Of a stretch of DNA of 50,478 nucleotides, positions 1-7,503 are shown piece by piece. Position 1 is the first letter of the stretch. Every line of letters begins with the position of its first letter. Position numbers and translations under genes: made by a program. Origin of the DNA: Oscillospiraceae bacterium. GTDB taxonomy: Bacteria > Bacillota > Clostridia > Oscillospirales > Oscillospiraceae. The stretch spans positions 1 through 50,478 of the forward strand of contig JAFQFH010000005.1 in NCBI GenBank assembly GCA_017398685.1. Reading direction: 5' to 3'. The notes below the pieces were generated by a model. It worked only from the letters and a program-made list of their open reading frames with translations. It made no database searches and was not told where the DNA came from.

Positions 1-599
1 CCGGCTACGGCCGCAACAAGGTTCCTTTCGCAGATGAAAATATCTCCGAGATAAGCTGCCACGCAATGGGCGTGCACGTCACAAACCCCGCAGTCAAGGC
101 CATCATCGACATTGGCGGCCAGGACGTCAAGGGCATCAGCATTGACACTGACGGCACAGTCAAGAACTTCGCCATGAACGACAAGTGCTCTGCCGGTACA
201 GGCCGCTTCTTTGAGGCCATGGCCAGAAGCTTTGAGATGAGCCTTGAGGACTTCTCCAAGCTGTCTCTTAGCGCAAAGAACGTAATCCCCATCACCGCAC
301 AGTGCACCGTTTTTGCAGAGTCTGAGGTCATCACCCTTGTTGGTGAAGGCAAGCCCACCGACGAGATCGCAGCAGGCATCGAGATGGCAGTTGCAAAGCG
401 CTGCTTCGTCATGGCAAAGAAGGCCGGCGCTGTTGACTCCATCACTCTCACCGGCGGCTGCGCCAAGAACGACGGCCTGAAGGACGCAATCGAGCACGTT
501 CTCAAGCTGAAGGTTGTCAACCTGGACACCGATCCCCAGCTGATGGGCGCACTGGGTGCTGCTGAATATGCACGCCAGAAGGGTCTTGCCAAAAAATAA
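1..599 (+). CDS. Activator of 2-hydroxyacyl-CoA dehydratase (HgdC/BadF family), 3' part
   Basis: The gene is cut by the left edge; the reading frame is open from base 3. Proteins of this family are ATPases with a [4Fe-4S] cluster that pass a high-energy electron to 2-hydroxyacyl-CoA dehydratases (glutamate, lactate and amino-acid fermentation). The visible part has the ASKHA-fold phosphate segment DIGGQDVKGI, the motif CSAGTGRFFE with a cluster-type Cys, a second Cys in ITAQCTVFAESE, and a C-terminal TGGCAKNDG. All are typical of HgdC. The dehydratase subunits are not visible and may lie to the left. Two small genes follow on the same strand after an intercistronic hairpin. The family is confident; the substrate of the partner dehydratase is unknown. 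Confidence 0.9.
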   Translation, partial: GYGRNKVPFADENISEISCHAMGVHVTNPAVKAIIDIGGQDVKGISIDTDGTVKNFAMNDKCSAGTGRFFEAMARSFEMSLEDFSKLSLSAKNVIPITAQCTVFAESEVITLVGEGKPTDEIAAGIEMAVAKRCFVMAKKAGAVDSITLTGGCAKNDGLKDAIEHVLKLKVVNLDTDPQLMGALGAAEYARQKGLAKK

Positions 600-602
600 T
601 TG

Positions 603-647
603 ACCGCTGATTTGGGCAGCGGTATAATCACCATATATACCGCTGCC
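603..647 (+). other. Intercistronic overlapping inverted repeats
   Basis: GGCAGCGGTATA (615-626) pairs perfectly with TATACCGCTGCC (636-647). The upstream ACCGCTG (603-609) can instead pair with CAGCGGT (617-623), so two mutually exclusive hairpins are possible. The downstream tract on the + strand is A-rich, not T-rich, so this is not a normal terminator for the activator gene. It may be an mRNA-processing or stabilising hairpin between the activator gene and the small gene at 677. Confidence 0.5.
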
Positions 648-676
648 AAAAAAGAAGAAAGGAGCATATCTATAAT

Positions 677-835
677 ATGTGGAAATTCCTGAAGAAAATT
701 TTTGTGGTGCTTCTTGTTACGGTCATAGCTCTCTTTGTAGTCTATTTCTGGAACCTTGACCAGAAGCTTCTGGGCTGGCTGTACAAGCAGGTCAACACCA
801 TGTTCGACCGCAAGAAAGTGGACCTTCTTTTCTAA
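677..835 (+). CDS. Small single-pass membrane protein, 52 aa
   Basis: An ORF of 52 codons starts at ATG 677, with an AAAGGAG ribosome-binding site about 13 bases upstream, and ends with TAA at 833-835. It has a short basic N-terminus (MWKFLKK), one hydrophobic helix at about residues 8-25, then a hydrophilic tail rich in Lys and Asp. It lies between the dehydratase activator and the gene at 839, only 3 bases from the latter, so it is probably co-transcribed and translationally coupled. I do not recognise a family. The codon-scale spacing and good ribosome-binding site support a real gene. Confidence 0.6.
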   Translation: MWKFLKKIFVVLLVTVIALFVVYFWNLDQKLLGWLYKQVNTMFDRKKVDLLF

Positions 836-838
836 AAT

Positions 839-1570
839 ATGGAGCTTTATAATCACCTTATCAACGAAACCTGTGAGCTTCTGAAGGGCGATGCCACGGT
901 CTGGGATTATTCCGGGCTGAAAAAGTGGAAGGACCTGGGTGCAAGCGAGCTGGTTTTGCAGAAGGACGCAGCTTATGAGCTGGGTGCCCAGGGCAAGGGT
1001 AGTGCAAACTACGTGCTCTTCACCTCCAATGCGGAGCTTGTCAGTGAAGACAAGGTCATGCTCTACGGCCCCGACCTCGGCGAAATAAAGGGCGACTGTG
1101 ACTTTGCCCGTATCGTACTTTTGCGCCTTGGCGTACTGGACGATGACGACGAAACCGTCTACCGCACCCTTAAGGACATAGAGTTTGCAAAGTACCATGT
1201 GTATCCGGAAGGCTACATGGTGCGCATGTCCCCGGAGTCTTCCCGTGAGCAGGTGCGTGTCAGCAAAACTGCTCTCCGTCAGGGCATAAGCTTCAAATCC
1301 ATCGGTGCAAATTACATCGAGGAGTATAAGAAGGATCATAATGTCCTTGCCGCAACCGTCATCTTTGTCACGGCCCCCGGCTATGACTATAAGCAGATGC
1401 AGGCACTAGCCAAAAAGTCCACAGCTGTTACCGGTACTCTCACCCATATTCTGGAGGGTCTGCCGACTGACTGCTCCATCTGTGCACTCAAGGACGTGTG
1501 CGACGAGGTGGAAGGCATGAAGGAACTGCACTTTGGCGTAGGCGACAAAGGCAGCGGATCCAAACACTGA
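839..1570 (+). CDS. Uncharacterised 243-aa protein with C-terminal CxxCx5C motif
   Basis: A soluble acidic protein with no signal peptide or membrane helix. The only clear signature is near the C-terminus: CSICALKDVCDEVEG, giving C-x2-C-x5-C, which could hold a metal or iron-sulfur cluster. The motif with its following DEVEG resembles a Cys segment found in CO dehydrogenase/acetyl-CoA synthase beta-type proteins, but the rest is too short for that enzyme, so this is only a hint. It starts 3 bases after the small membrane protein gene and is the last gene before a bidirectional terminator. A redox role beside the dehydratase activator is plausible but unproven. Confidence 0.65.
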   Translation: MELYNHLINETCELLKGDATVWDYSGLKKWKDLGASELVLQKDAAYELGAQGKGSANYVLFTSNAELVSEDKVMLYGPDLGEIKGDCDFARIVLLRLGVLDDDDETVYRTLKDIEFAKYHVYPEGYMVRMSPESSREQVRVSKTALRQGISFKSIGANYIEEYKKDHNVLAATVIFVTAPGYDYKQMQALAKKSTAVTGTLTHILEGLPTDCSICALKDVCDEVEGMKELHFGVGDKGSGSKH

Positions 1571-1600
1571 AACGAATTATAGCATAACAAAATAAATAAA

Positions 1601-1636
1601 GATGACCGCAGAGACTTTCCTCTGTGGTCATCTTTA
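1601..1636. terminator. Bidirectional intrinsic terminator
   Basis: GATGACCGCAGAG (1601-1613) pairs with CTCTGTGGTCATC (1621-1633), separated by a short loop. It is followed by TTTATTAT on the + strand and by a TTTATTTATT-like tract on the - strand. It sits between the convergent 3' ends of the 839 gene and the RpiR regulator and can serve both. Confidence 0.8.
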
Positions 1637-1644
1637 TTATGCCC

Positions 1645-2502
1645 TCATACGCAGCGCTCACTTTCCGTGTGCCTGTCTATGAAATCCAACTGTTCCTGAA
1701 TAAAGTCATTTTCTTCATTATTCTTAATCCTTATAAGCAGGTATTCAGCAATCGCCAAGATGCCAACCATTGAATTGAAATAGCTCAAGCCGTCTACCTT
1801 AGCCCTGAGTACATGATCGGCGTACCCAGAAATTACAGAGGGAACCAAATCAGTTATAAGAATGATGGGTATATCCTTACTGTGTGCGGCCTGACATATA
1901 TGTACATCAGTCTCATAAAACCGGGATACACAAAAAAATACCAGAACATCCTCCGGACCACTGTAGGCCAGAGCGGGATGAACATCATCATAGTGCTCAA
2001 GAAAAACAACATTTCCCCGAATATATCTCAGACACCGGGCAAAATGTCTCGCCTCATCAAGTGTGCCGCGACATCCGTAAATTATAATCCTTCTGCTTCT
2101 GTTTATGGTTGAAACAGCATCATCATAGGCATTCGGAGAATTTTGCTGCAATGTGCTTTCAACGTTATGCTTGGTGTTTTCGATTACAAGCGGCAGAAGG
2201 AGAAGGTCACCAGAGGGCGTGTCAGAGAGCCTGTCTTTAAGATTTTTTCTGGTAGACACAGGAGCGCCTGCCTGCTGCACAAGCTTATCATAAAGCTCTC
2301 TCTTAAAATCATTATAGCCATCAAAACCTACCAATCGGACAAGCCTCAGAACAGAAGCATCGCTGACACCTACAGCTTTGGATACATCCATCAGAGACAT
2401 CTGACAAAGCTCATACTCGTTGTCCATCATGAATTGAGCAATCATGCGCTGACTTTTTGTGAAATTAACATTTTTGAAACGTTCAAAAAGGATACTATCC
2501 AT
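1645..2502 (-). CDS. RpiR/MurR-family transcriptional regulator (HTH + SIS)
   Basis: A 285-aa regulator. I chose the ATG at 2502 (MDSILFERFK) because GGGTGG lies just upstream; a longer frame to 2574 adds residues not typical of the family. Residues 1 to about 77 form the HTH_6 domain (KSQRMIAQFMMDN, then helix-turn-helix MDVSKAVGVSDASVLRLVRLVGF). Residues of about 115-250 form a SIS sugar-phosphate-binding domain (IIIYGCRGTLDEARHFARCL, with the later segment DVLVFFCVSRFYETD). It is divergent from the TRAP/aldolase operon and probably controls it, with a phosphorylated or acidic metabolite as ligand. A half-site overlapping its own -35 suggests autoregulation. Confidence 0.92.
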   Translation of the reverse strand: MDSILFERFKNVNFTKSQRMIAQFMMDNEYELCQMSLMDVSKAVGVSDASVLRLVRLVGFDGYNDFKRELYDKLVQQAGAPVSTRKNLKDRLSDTPSGDLLLLPLVIENTKHNVESTLQQNSPNAYDDAVSTINRSRRIIIYGCRGTLDEARHFARCLRYIRGNVVFLEHYDDVHPALAYSGPEDVLVFFCVSRFYETDVHICQAAHSKDIPIILITDLVPSVISGYADHVLRAKVDGLSYFNSMVGILAIAEYLLIRIKNNEENDFIQEQLDFIDRHTESERCV

Positions 2503-2518
2503 AAAACCACCCGTATGT

Positions 2519-2547
2519 ATCTTACTACAAAGCATAAATATTGTAAA
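2519..2547 (-). promoter_or_regulatory. Promoter of the rpiR-type gene with overlapping half-site
   Basis: Read on the - strand: -35 TTTACA (2542-2547), 17-base spacer, -10 TAAGAT (2519-2524). The 9-mer GTAAACACT (+ strand, 2543-2551) overlaps the -35 and recurs at the operator of the divergent operon, which suggests regulator binding at both. Confidence 0.65.
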
Positions 2548-2674
2548 CACTTTTTTGCGACGTAAATACGACATTGATGTTTAAAAAACGAAAAAAGGGA
2601 GAATTTGTAAAATAATTGAATTTTTAGTTGAGCTTATACAAAAAAGACATACCAAATTTATATGAACTGACATA

Positions 2675-2703
2675 TTGACGAAATGAATACTTCAGTATAA
2701 AAT
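2675..2703 (+). promoter_or_regulatory. Promoter of the TRAP/aldolase operon
   Basis: TTGACG (2675-2680), 17-base spacer, TAAAAT (2698-2703). It lies about 70 bases upstream of the dctP start and immediately upstream of a palindrome where a repressor could block initiation. Confidence 0.7.
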
Positions 2704-2714
2704 CAAATCAAGTA

Positions 2715-2735
2715 AACACTACATAAAGTGGTGTT
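2715..2735. promoter_or_regulatory. Candidate RpiR operator palindrome
   Basis: AACACTAC (2715-2722), 5-base spacer ATAAA, GTGGTGTT (2728-2735): 7 of 8 positions are symmetric. It starts about 12 bases after the -10 box, around the transcription start. Its left arm with flank, GTAAACACT, also occurs at 2543-2551 in the promoter of the divergent regulator. The position is right for repression by the neighbouring RpiR protein. Confidence 0.55.
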
Positions 2736-2772
2736 AAAAAAGTGAAAACAACAAAAAGAAAAGGAGAACAAC

Positions 2773-3804
2773 ATGAAAAAAACAGTAGCTCTCATCCTCT
2801 GTGCACTCATGTGCATCGGACTCTTTGCTGCCTGTGGTAGCTCTTCTTCAACTCCAGATAGCACAGATTCATCTGCTGCAGAACCAGTGGTTATTCAGCT
2901 TGGACATGCGGATGCTGAAAATGAAGAGGCGATTCACCACAAGATGGCTTTGCTTTTTCAGAAATATGTAGATGAGATGTCCAACGGCGCCATTCAGATC
3001 CAGATAGTTGGCAGTGGACAGTTGGGCGGCGAACGTGACATGGTTGAAGGTATGCAGCTTGGCACAATTGAGATGGCATCCACCGCAAACATGGTGCTTT
3101 CCAACTTTATGCCTGAATTTGCAGTACTTGATCTCCCCTATGTATTCAGTGACTATGCCAGTGCATACAAAGCTCTGGACAGCGAGGCCATGAGCGAAGT
3201 CATAGAGCGTTTTGCCTCTGAGAAGGGTGTGCGTGTTCTGGCTTTTGCACAGGGCGGATATCGTCAGGTTGTGGGCAACACCGCTGTCAACAGTGTTGAG
3301 GATATGAAGGGGATAAAGGTCCGTGTTCCCGAAAGTGACATCTATATCGACACCTTTAATGCACTTGATGCTGCGCCCACACCTCTTGCTTGGGCAGAGA
3401 CCTTCACCGCGATGCAGCAGAAAACTGTAGACGCATTTGAAATTACTCCCGCAGTTGTCCTTTCCAATGGTTTTTATGAGGTTTGCAGTGATATTTCCAT
3501 CACAAATCATCTTTTCAGCCCCAATCCTTTGATGATCGCCGAGAGTCTCTATAAGAGCCTTACTGCCGAGCAGCAGCAGGTACTCAATGATGCTGCAAAG
3601 AAAGCAGCAGATGAGCAGCGCGCATGGATAGAGGCAAGCATTGAAGAGGTTCTTGCGGCTCTTGAGGAAAAAGGCATGACCGTCAATCATCCGGACCTCA
3701 GCGCCTTTCAGGCTGTTGTTGAGGAAGCCGGCCTTTACGAAAAGTATTCAGAGACTATCGGAAGTGAGCTTATTGCAGCTGTAATGGAAGCTGCAGCGCA
3801 GTAA
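2773..3804 (+). CDS. dctP: TRAP transporter solute-binding lipoprotein (DctP family)
   Basis: A 343-aa extracytoplasmic binding protein that delivers a carboxylate substrate to the DctQM permease. It has a lipoprotein signal peptide (MKKTVALILCALMCIGL, lipobox FAAC with the modified Cys at about 21), then a Ser/Thr linker. The mature part shows DctP landmarks: IQLGHADAENE near the start, GQLGGERDMVEGMQLGTIEMA, and the region VRVPESDIYIDTFNALDAAPTPLAWAETFTAMQQKTVDA, which contains the conserved Arg that binds the substrate carboxylate. First gene of the operon, with a strong AAAAGGAG ribosome-binding site. The substrate is not predictable beyond an organic, probably hydroxy or keto, acid. Confidence 0.93.
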   Translation: MKKTVALILCALMCIGLFAACGSSSSTPDSTDSSAAEPVVIQLGHADAENEEAIHHKMALLFQKYVDEMSNGAIQIQIVGSGQLGGERDMVEGMQLGTIEMASTANMVLSNFMPEFAVLDLPYVFSDYASAYKALDSEAMSEVIERFASEKGVRVLAFAQGGYRQVVGNTAVNSVEDMKGIKVRVPESDIYIDTFNALDAAPTPLAWAETFTAMQQKTVDAFEITPAVVLSNGFYEVCSDISITNHLFSPNPLMIAESLYKSLTAEQQQVLNDAAKKAADEQRAWIEASIEEVLAALEEKGMTVNHPDLSAFQAVVEEAGLYEKYSETIGSELIAAVMEAAAQ

Positions 3805-3813
3805 TATGGTGTT

Positions 3814-4317
3814 ATGAAGACTTACGATAAAATATGCGAGACCTTGTGTCGAATCTTGATGGCATTCTGCGCGGTTTTGGCATTGATTTGTTTGATTAGT
3901 TCTTTCCTTCAGGTATTCAGCCGTTACATATTGGGCAGCTCTTTCACATGGACTGATGAATGTTCAAGGTATTGCTATATCTGGCTTGACCTCCTTGGTT
4001 CAGCAGTTCTTGTGTATCGCGGGGGTCATGCTGCGGTAGACCTGTTTTCAAAGAAGATCGGTGGAGTGAGCAAAAAAATATATGACACTCTGGTGTACTT
4101 GTTTCTCGGCTATGTAGGTGTCATTTTCGCGGTGTTTGGATATAAGCTTTCTACAGTTACATTTGCACAGACAAGCCCTGCCTTGAAACTTTCCATGGGT
4201 CTTGTATACGGCGTTTTGCCGGTTAGCGGTGTTCTTATCGGCTTTTTTGTAATAAATCGGATTTTGAATGTCTGGCTGATTGCCAAAGAGACCGAGGAAG
4301 GGGGAACGGCCGGATGA
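3814..4317 (+). CDS. dctQ: TRAP transporter small membrane subunit (DctQ)
   Basis: A 167-aa integral membrane protein with four predicted helices, at about residues 13-35, 50-65 (with the DctQ signature FTWTDECSRYCYIWLDLLGSAV), 88-110 and 127-150. It forms the permease together with the large subunit encoded next. It starts 9 bases after dctP with a weak ribosome-binding site. Its stop overlaps the start of dctM (ATGA), indicating translational coupling and one-to-one production of the two subunits. Confidence 0.93.
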   Translation: MKTYDKICETLCRILMAFCAVLALICLISSFLQVFSRYILGSSFTWTDECSRYCYIWLDLLGSAVLVYRGGHAAVDLFSKKIGGVSKKIYDTLVYLFLGYVGVIFAVFGYKLSTVTFAQTSPALKLSMGLVYGVLPVSGVLIGFFVINRILNVWLIAKETEEGGTAG

Positions 4318-5588
4318 GTATTATGCTGTTTGCGCTTTTGCTTGTTTTTATCTTTGTAGGTATGCCAATAGGCTTTGCAATTTTGTCATCAAGCGCCCTT
4401 TTCCTGCAGATAACTGAATTAAAGCCTCTTGTTGTCGTAGCTCAGAAGCTGTTTCTCGGTCTTGATTCAACTACGCTCCTTGCCATTCCTCTTTTTACCA
4501 TGATGGGATATATAATGGAAAGCTGCGGGTTGAGCAAGCGCCTTGTGGATTGGGTTTATGCAATTTTCGGCCGCATACACGGTTCCCTTGGTATAGTCAC
4601 CGTTATATGCTGCACCATATTTGCTGCACTCTCCGGTTCGGGGCCTGCAACTGTTGTGGCTATTGGTTCACTCCTCATTCCTGCCATGGTGGAGAACGGC
4701 TATCCACCCCGCAGTGCGGCTGGACTTACTGCCATGGCCGGTGCTCTGGGTCCAGTTATTCCGCCCAGTATCGTTATGATAGTGTATAGCACCACCATGG
4801 GCACATCTATAACCAAAATGTTTATGGGCGGCGTTTTGCCAGGGCTGTTGATGGCAACTCTGATGATAGTTGCCAATCAGATATGTGCCCGAAATTGGCC
4901 TCTCAAGACCAATGATGTGCGTTATTCATTCAAGGATATAGTCACAGTGACATGGAAAGCTCTGCCGGTACTGCTCTTGCCCGTAATTATCCTTGGTGGT
5001 ATTTACGGCGGCATTATCACTCCTACCGAATCCGCCACTGTCGGCTGTGTTTATTCCCTTGTGCTGGCTCTGTTCTACAAAAAAATAACCGTCAGTTCAT
5101 TTTATGAAATACTCAAAAAGACGGTTGAAACATCGGCATATATTGCCATGCTGACAGGTTCTGCGGCTGTGTTCGGGTGGATTCTTTCCACAACTCAGAT
5201 TCCCGCTAAAGTGGCGGCAGTTATTGTTCCTTTGCTGGGCGGCAGTAAACTGCTTTATTGGATCATGCTCCTTATCATTCTGGTTTTTATCGGCTGCCTC
5301 ATGGACGCACTTGCCAGCATTGTTATGCTTGCACCAATCCTTGCGCCAATAGGCTTGCAGTTGGGAATAGATGAGCTGCATCTTGGCATTGTATTCTGCC
5401 TTACTTTGGTATGTGGCTTTGTGACGCCTCCCTTTGGAGGAAATCTTTTTGCCGTGGTTGGTCTTACAAAGCAACCGTTTGGAGATGTGGTCAAGGGTGT
5501 TTTGCCCTTCCTTGCAGCGTCTCTTATAGCATTGCTGCTGGTAGTTTTAATCCCGCAGATTGCAACGTTTTTGCCGGGACTGCTATAA
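4314..5588 (+). CDS. dctM: TRAP transporter large permease subunit (DctM)
   Basis: A 424-aa protein with about 12 hydrophobic helices and family landmarks: GMPIGFAILSSSALF near the N-terminus, LLAIPLFTMMGYIMESCG, the hairpin segment FAALSGSGPATVVAIGSLLIPAM, and TAMAGALGPVIPPSIVMIVYS. The C-terminal half holds the matching GFVTPPFGGNLF repeat. It drives sodium-coupled uptake of the substrate captured by DctP. It overlaps dctQ by 4 bases and is followed after 15 bases by the catabolic genes, which supports one transcript for uptake and breakdown. Confidence 0.95.
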   Translation: MSIMLFALLLVFIFVGMPIGFAILSSSALFLQITELKPLVVVAQKLFLGLDSTTLLAIPLFTMMGYIMESCGLSKRLVDWVYAIFGRIHGSLGIVTVICCTIFAALSGSGPATVVAIGSLLIPAMVENGYPPRSAAGLTAMAGALGPVIPPSIVMIVYSTTMGTSITKMFMGGVLPGLLMATLMIVANQICARNWPLKTNDVRYSFKDIVTVTWKALPVLLLPVIILGGIYGGIITPTESATVGCVYSLVLALFYKKITVSSFYEILKKTVETSAYIAMLTGSAAVFGWILSTTQIPAKVAAVIVPLLGGSKLLYWIMLLIILVFIGCLMDALASIVMLAPILAPIGLQLGIDELHLGIVFCLTLVCGFVTPPFGGNLFAVVGLTKQPFGDVVKGVLPFLAASLIALLLVVLIPQIATFLPGLL

Positions 5589-5603
5589 ACAGGGGTGTGC
5601 GCT

Positions 5604-6476
5604 GTGGAAAACTATCTTTTAGACGCATATGACCTTCATATTCATTGTGCGCCGGACGTGGTGGAGCGGTCAGTAACCGGCCTTGAAATGACAAAAATAG
5701 CATGTGAATGCGGTATGCGTGGTTTTGCTTTCAAGGCTCATTATGGCTCCACCGCCTCTCAGGCGGCGATGTTAAGGGCAATGTATCCTGAATGCAATGT
5801 GCTGGGCGGCATTACTCTAAATTCCGCTGTAGGTGGCATAAATCCCATGGCGGTCGAAAATGCGGCACGTCTTGGAGCAAAAATTGTCTGGTGCCCGACG
5901 TTTGACTCTCCCGGACAACTGAAATACTATCTTGAAAACCATCCGCAGTATATGGTGCTGCACACAAGTCTTATGGACAGAGGCGTGGACATATCAAGCC
6001 ATAAGATTATAGACGAAGATGGTAAGCTTACAAAGGCCATGTCGGACGTTTTGGATATAGTCAGGGATTACGGGATGATGCTGGGCACCGGACACATCAG
6101 CCACGAGGAGACCTTTGCGCTTGCACGTGAGTCAAAAAGGCGAGGCTATAAAAAACTTGTTATTACCCATGCAGATTGGAATTTCACATATTATTCGCTG
6201 GATGAGCAGATGGCTCTTGCACAGATGGGAGCTACGATTGAACATTCCTATACTTCTCCTGCTGAGGGGGCAGTAGCTTGGGAAACAGTTTTTGAACAGA
6301 TCAGGAAGGTCGGGGTAGAAAATACAATTCTATCTACAGATCTTGGTCAAAAGCGCAATGTGTATCCCAATGTTGGCTTTCAGCGCTTTGCATGTAAGCT
6401 TGCGGAAAACGGCTTTAGCCGGGATGAGCTACGCAGTATGATGGTGTATAAGCCTGCAATGCTGGTAGAGGAGTAG
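5604..6476 (+). CDS. DUF6282-type amidohydrolase-like protein
   Basis: A 290-aa predicted TIM-barrel metal hydrolase. The start is taken at GTG 5604 (MENYLLDAYDLHIHC) because AGGGG (5591-5595) is correctly spaced for it; a GTG at 5595 lies inside that site. Metal-binding features resemble amidohydrolases: HIH at residues 12-14, a His in GTGHISHEET, another in VITHADWNF, and an Asp in LSTDLGQ. It may open a lactone, lactam or amide in the imported compound. It lies between the TRAP permease and an aldolase gene. The fold is fairly sure; the reaction is unknown. Confidence 0.75.
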   Translation: MENYLLDAYDLHIHCAPDVVERSVTGLEMTKIACECGMRGFAFKAHYGSTASQAAMLRAMYPECNVLGGITLNSAVGGINPMAVENAARLGAKIVWCPTFDSPGQLKYYLENHPQYMVLHTSLMDRGVDISSHKIIDEDGKLTKAMSDVLDIVRDYGMMLGTGHISHEETFALARESKRRGYKKLVITHADWNFTYYSLDEQMALAQMGATIEHSYTSPAEGAVAWETVFEQIRKVGVENTILSTDLGQKRNVYPNVGFQRFACKLAENGFSRDELRSMMVYKPAMLVEE

Positions 6477-6499
6477 ATCAATAAACACAGGAGAACTAA

Positions 6500-7492
6500 A
6501 TGAAAATATTTGACTGCACTCTCAGGGATGGGGCCAATGTGGTCGGTAACGGGTTTTCTCCCGAACTTACTGAGAGTATGATATCCAATCTTATTTCCTG
6601 CGGTATTACCGATATAGAATTCGGCAATGCCAAGGGTGTGGGCTCTCATGAGAAGGGTTCTGCTGCACCGATGAGCGACCTTGAATATATGCGTCTGGCC
6701 AGGCCGTATTGTGACAAGGCCAATCTGGGTATGTTTCTTCTGGCAGGACAGGCCAGTGAAGAGAAAGTAAAAGAAGCAGCGGAAAACGGCCTTACGTTTT
6801 TGCGTGTGGGAATTGCTGCCGGAGATGGAGCAAAGGCAGTGAACGCTGTAAAACTTGTAAAAGCAGCGGGGCTTACCTGTCGCTTTTCGATGATGAAGGC
6901 CTATCTTCTGGACGCCAAAGCTCTTGCGGCAGAAGCGAAAATGCTTGAGAATGAGGGCGTAGACGCTATAACCATTATGGATTCTGCCGGATATATGTAC
7001 CCGGATGAAGTAGCAGAATATGTGCGTGAAATGAAAGCCGCAGTTTCCATTCCAGTCGGCTTTCATGGCCATAATAACCTTGGACTCTCTCAAGCCAATG
7101 CACTTGCAGCAATGGAGGCTGGAGTTGATGAGATTGACACAGGTCTTCTTGGCATGGCACGCAGTGCCGGTAATTGCTCCACTGAACTCACGGCTGCTCT
7201 TTTGCTGAAAAAGGGTCTGATAGAAGAAGAAAATTTTTACAGGCTGCTTGCGTATCTTGATGCAGAGCTTATCCCCGCTATGAAGGAGTATGACTACCAT
7301 GTATCGGTATGTCCCGAAGACCTTATTCTGGGCATGTCAGGCTGTCATTCCTCTTTCCTGAAGCTGTTTCATAAGGTAGCTCAAGAGGAAGCAGTGGACG
7401 TATATCGATTAATTGTTGAGGTATCCGCAAAAAATAAAAAGTCTCCCGATGAGGAACTTATACGTTCGACTGCGAGAGCGCTTAGGGCATGA
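6500..7492 (+). CDS. HMGL-like pyruvate/acyl-CoA aldolase family protein
   Basis: A 330-aa DRE-TIM metallolyase. The N-terminus has the catalytic motif FDCTLRDGANVVGNGF. The metal site is seen in GFHGHNNLGLSQANALAAMEAGVDEIDTG, with the paired His of the HxH motif. Relatives include 4-hydroxy-2-oxovalerate aldolase and 3-hydroxy-3-methylglutaryl-CoA lyase. The short size and the LRDG-ANVVG variant fit 4-hydroxy-2-oxoacid aldolases better than the condensing synthases, but this is not decisive. The start has a good AGGAG site. It probably cleaves a C-C bond in the imported acid. The next gene overlaps or abuts it. Confidence 0.8.
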   Translation: MKIFDCTLRDGANVVGNGFSPELTESMISNLISCGITDIEFGNAKGVGSHEKGSAAPMSDLEYMRLARPYCDKANLGMFLLAGQASEEKVKEAAENGLTFLRVGIAAGDGAKAVNAVKLVKAAGLTCRFSMMKAYLLDAKALAAEAKMLENEGVDAITIMDSAGYMYPDEVAEYVREMKAAVSIPVGFHGHNNLGLSQANALAAMEAGVDEIDTGLLGMARSAGNCSTELTAALLLKKGLIEEENFYRLLAYLDAELIPAMKEYDYHVSVCPEDLILGMSGCHSSFLKLFHKVAQEEAVDVYRLIVEVSAKNKKSPDEELIRSTARALRA

Positions 7493-7503
7493 GGGGGAAG
7501 AGA

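Noticed and set aside
5-1339. 444-codon - strand frame opposite the activator gene
   Set aside because: It overlaps three supported + strand genes and an intercistronic hairpin and has no recognisable domain.
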